This document shows positions 5,340-7,315 of a DNA stretch of 7,315 nucleotides, piece after piece (within the stretch, counting starts at the first letter, position 1; each line of letters opens with the position of its first letter). The notes beneath the pieces are model-generated. The model was not told where the DNA came from and did no database searches. It was given only the letters and a program-made list of their open reading frames with translations. The stretch is taken from positions 1 to 7,315 of the forward strand of contig SIRV01000223.1 of assembly GCA_004366195.1 (NCBI GenBank), in the 5' to 3' direction. A program made the position numbers and the translations under genes. The stretch is from Actinomycetota bacterium (GTDB lineage Bacteria; Actinomycetota; UBA4738; HRBIN12).

Positions 5340-6040
5340 GGCGCGCCGACGATAGCTGGGGTGAGATGGACCCCTTCACCCCCCAGCTCCTCGAGCAGGT
5401 CCTGGCCGGTGAGACCCCGGAGGGTCGGGAGGCGGCGCGGCTCGCCGCGCTGGTCCGGGAACTCCGGGAGGGCCTGCTCGAGGAGGTCCCCGACGACCTC
5501 CGCGAACGGCACGTGGCGGCCATGGTGGCAGCGGCGCGCGCGTCGGGCGGCTCGCGGCCCGCCGGACGCGCCGTCACCCGCCGCCGCGCGGTGGTCCTGG
5601 CGCTGGCCGCGGCGCTGACCCTGACCGGGGGTCTGGCCTGGGCGGGAGCCCTGCCGCCGAGGGCCCAGGACGTCGTGGCCGGCGTCGCGAGCCGTCTCGG
5701 GCTCGAGCTCCCCTCCCCGTCGGACCGCCCCGAGGCCGCCGATCACGGTCGCGAGGTCTCGAAGGTAGCGAGGGATCCGAGCCTCGCGGGGTGCGAGAAG
5801 GGCCAGGCCGTCGCGGCCGTCGCCTCCGAGCCCTCCCAGGCCCACCGGCAGGATCCCCGGGACCGCCGGGATCCCTGCGGAGCGGGGGACGAGGGGACGC
5901 GGCCCAACGCGTCGGCCGCCGCAGAGGTCGGCGCGGCGCCGACCCGGACCCCCGGGCCGCCCCAGGGCGTGCCAGCCGAGCCGCCGCCCTTCGCGGGAGC
6001 GGACACCCCTCACGCCGCAGATCGGGCCCCCGGCTCCTGA
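5336..6040 (+). CDS. Single-pass membrane protein, probable anti-sigma partner of the ECF factor
   Basis: The product is 234 aa, ATG overlapping the sigma stop by four bases, so it is probably translationally coupled. Seen: a charged, helical, presumably cytoplasmic N-terminus (about 1-80), R-R-R at 82-84, one hydrophobic helix about 85-104, then L-P-P-R-A-Q-D-V-V-A-G-V-A-S-R-L-G-L (107-123), a pattern common in actinobacterial anti-sigma-like proteins. Two copies of a short motif follow: G138-R-E-V-S-K-V-A and G156-Q-A-V-A-A-V-A, 18 residues apart. The tail (about 165-234) is Pro/Ala/Arg/Asp-rich and looks disordered. No HxxxCxxC zinc anti-sigma motif is present; the two Cys are C153 and C181. 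Function is inferred from position and topology, not from a recognised domain. An internal ATG at 5366 is a possible alternative start. Confidence 0.72.
   Translation: MRRADDSWGEMDPFTPQLLEQVLAGETPEGREAARLAALVRELREGLLEEVPDDLRERHVAAMVAAARASGGSRPAGRAVTRRRAVVLALAAALTLTGGLAWAGALPPRAQDVVAGVASRLGLELPSPSDRPEAADHGREVSKVARDPSLAGCEKGQAVAAVASEPSQAHRQDPRDRRDPCGAGDEGTRPNASAAAEVGAAPTRTPGPPQGVPAEPPPFAGADTPHAADRAPGS
5851..5874. repeat. Imperfect inverted repeat inside the anti-sigma-like gene
   Basis: GGATCCCCGG (5851-5860) faces CCGGGATCC (5866-5874) across five bases; the arms pair with a single bulged base. It encodes part of the disordered tail (Q-D-P-R-D-R-R-D-P). It may be no more than the result of GC-rich repetitive codons. 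Confidence 0.4.
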
Positions 6041-6050
6041 CCCGCGGGGC

Positions 6051-6080
6051 TTGACCGACCGAACGTCTGTTCGGTAGGCT
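6051..6080 (+). promoter_or_regulatory. Primary-sigma promoter of the exonuclease/UvrC-like gene
   Basis: TTGACC (6051-6056) and TAGGCT (6075-6080) are separated by 18 bases, close to the housekeeping consensus. Transcription would start near 6086-6088, leaving a leader of about 28 bases. A GGGGAG ribosome site lies at 6098-6103. The spacer is filled by the SOS-box palindrome, annotated separately. Confidence 0.68.
6058..6075. promoter_or_regulatory. LexA-binding SOS box
   Basis: ACCGAAC-GTCT-GTTCGGT is a perfect inverted repeat with seven-base arms and a four-base centre. It contains CGAAC-N4-GTTCG, the LexA operator core known from Bacillus and mycobacteria. It fills the spacer between the -35 and -10 boxes and overlaps the first base of the -10, so a bound repressor would block polymerase. 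The gene it controls encodes a repair nuclease, which fits SOS control. Confidence 0.85.
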
Positions 6081-6115
6081 CGTGCCCCCGCGGCCCCGGG
6101 GAGCGCGAGACGGTG

Positions 6116-7315
6116 ATGGTCCAACCCACCCTCGAGGAGGGGATCCCCCTCCACGAGGTCACGTTCGTCGTGGTCGACCTGGAGACCACGGGGGGCTCCC
6201 CCAGGGACTCCCGCATCACCGAGATCGGGGCCGTCGCCTACCGCGGGGGCGAGCGCCTGCGGACCTTCCACACGCTCGTGAACCCCGGCGTCCCCATCCC
6301 GCCGTTCATCACCCACCTCACCGGCATCGACGACCTCGCGGTGGCCGATGCGCCGCCCCTCGCGGCCGTGCTGCCGAGCTTCGTCGAGTTCGTCCGCGGG
6401 TGCGTGTTCGTGGCCCACAACGCCCGGTTCGACTTCTCGTTCCTGAACGTCGCGCTGGAGCGCCACGGCTACGAGCCCCTGCCCCCGCCGCCCGTCTGCA
6501 CCGCACGCCTCGCCCGCCGGATCGTCTGGCCGGACGTGCCGAACGTGCGCCTGCCCACCCTCGCCGAGTACTTCCGCACGGCCGTCCGCCCCGCCCACCG
6601 GGCGCTCGCCGACGCCGAGGCGTGCGCCGAGGTCCTCCACGGCCTGCTCGAGCTCGGCGGCCGCCTCGGCATCCGGACCCTCGGCGACCTCCACCTCGCC
6701 GTGGCCGCGCGGGGCCGCCCCAACTTCGGCAAGATCCGCCTCGCCGACGACCTCCCCCACGCGCCGGGCGTGTACCTGTTCAAGGACCGCGAGGGGCGGG
6801 TCCTGTACGTCGGTAAGTCCAAGGACCTGCGGGCCCGCGTCCGCTCGTACTTCTACGGCGACGCTCGACGGATGGTCGAGGAGCTGCTCGAGCGGACCGC
6901 CGCGGTCGAGGGCATCCCCTGCCAGAGCGAGCTCGAGGCCCTCGTCCTCGAGGCCCGCCTGATCCGGGACCACGAGCCGCGGTACAACCGCCGCGGGAGG
7001 ACCTGGCGGCGGTACGCGTACCTGAAGCTCGACCTCACCGAGGCGTACCCGCGGCTCAAGGTGGTGCGCTCCCCCGCCGGGCGAGGGGCGTTCCTCGGGC
7101 CCTTCGGGTCCTCCCGCGCCGCCCAGCTCGCGAAGGAGGCGCTGGAGGAGGCCTTCCCCATCCGCCGCTGCACGCGCCCGATGGGCGCGTCCACCCGCTT
7201 CCCACCGTGCGCCCTGGCCGAGATGGGCCGATGCCTCGCGCCCTGCGACGGCCGCGCCGGCCCCGAGCGCTACGGGGAGCTCGTCCGGTCCCTCGTCTCC
7301 TCCCTCACATCGCCG
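6116..7315 (+). CDS. DEDDh 3'-5' exonuclease fused to UvrC-like GIY-YIG endonuclease (partial, C-terminus off the right edge)
   Basis: The frame is open for 400 codons to the edge. Domain 1 (about 14-180) is a DnaQ/epsilon-like exonuclease with Exo I D21-L-E23-T-T-G, Exo II H101-N-A-R-F-D106 and Exo III H161-R-A-L-A-D166, so all DEDDh metal residues are present. Domain 2 (about 213-300) is a GIY-YIG nuclease: P-G-V-Y220, Y231-V-G-K, R241, and S-E-L-E274-A-L, matching UvrC catalytic Arg and Glu, and ending in P-R-Y-N. Then comes a UvrC-type four-Cys set, C352-x12-C365-x7-C373-x3-C377, likely an Fe-S site. This is the architecture of the actinobacterial exonuclease/UvrC fusion typified by M. 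tuberculosis Rv2191, related to E. coli Cho. Whether a UVR motif or the C-terminal UvrC nuclease follows cannot be seen. The likely role is incision and trimming in nucleotide excision repair. The start is ATG 6116; an adjacent GTG at 6113 is equally placed. Confidence 0.9.
   Translation, partial: MVQPTLEEGIPLHEVTFVVVDLETTGGSPRDSRITEIGAVAYRGGERLRTFHTLVNPGVPIPPFITHLTGIDDLAVADAPPLAAVLPSFVEFVRGCVFVAHNARFDFSFLNVALERHGYEPLPPPPVCTARLARRIVWPDVPNVRLPTLAEYFRTAVRPAHRALADAEACAEVLHGLLELGGRLGIRTLGDLHLAVAARGRPNFGKIRLADDLPHAPGVYLFKDREGRVLYVGKSKDLRARVRSYFYGDARRMVEELLERTAAVEGIPCQSELEALVLEARLIRDHEPRYNRRGRTWRRYAYLKLDLTEAYPRLKVVRSPAGRGAFLGPFGSSRAAQLAKEALEEAFPIRRCTRPMGASTRFPPCALAEMGRCLAPCDGRAGPERYGELVRSLVSSLTSP

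Noticed and set aside
5700..6040. Frameshift in the C-terminal half of the anti-sigma-like gene
   Set aside because: The odd composition suggested it, but the duplicated G-x-x-V-x-x-V-A motif stays in one frame and no other frame gives a better protein, so the frame appears intact.
4886..6973. Long minus-strand open frame opposite the sigma, anti-sigma and exonuclease genes
   Set aside because: No domain is recognisable. It would antisense three genes with intact motifs; long open antisense frames are expected at this GC content.

Overview
The window looks like a chromosomal segment from a very GC-rich actinobacterium (Actinomycetota). The support is a WhiB-family iron-sulfur protein, a PimB'-like glycosyltransferase, a DEDDh-exonuclease/UvrC-like fusion of the kind found in actinobacteria, and many starts that look leaderless. 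The species cannot be named from this sequence alone. No rRNA, tRNA, CRISPR array, insertion sequence or phage gene is visible. The DNA is densely coding: the longest gap is about 150 bases (2637-2790).

Layout. Bases 1-1843 carry two minus-strand genes: a partial zinc-finger membrane protein that runs off the left edge, and a GT4 glycosyltransferase upstream of it. The rest is plus strand: a YgfZ-type folate-binding Fe-S maturation protein, divergent from the glycosyltransferase; a WhiB-like regulator; a two-gene sugar-phosphate operon, hddA-gmhA, for activated heptose, with a 4-base stop/start overlap; an ECF sigma factor overlapping by 4 bases with a single-pass membrane protein that is probably its anti-sigma factor; and an exonuclease/UvrC-like repair nuclease cut by the right edge.

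Themes. Envelope glycan chemistry (GT4 enzyme, HddA, GmhA) sits next to gene-regulation modules (WhiB, ECF sigma/anti-sigma). Iron-sulfur biology recurs: YgfZ, WhiB, and the four-Cys cluster of the UvrC-like protein. The strongest regulatory signal is a perfect 18-base palindrome of LexA/SOS-box type lying exactly between the -35 and -10 elements of the repair nuclease promoter, so that gene is very likely DNA-damage inducible. No wholly new system is evident. The best second-look items are the SOS box, a Gln in place of a key metal/catalytic His in GmhA, the non-canonical anti-sigma partner, and the repeated -10 boxes set 6-10 bases before start codons.
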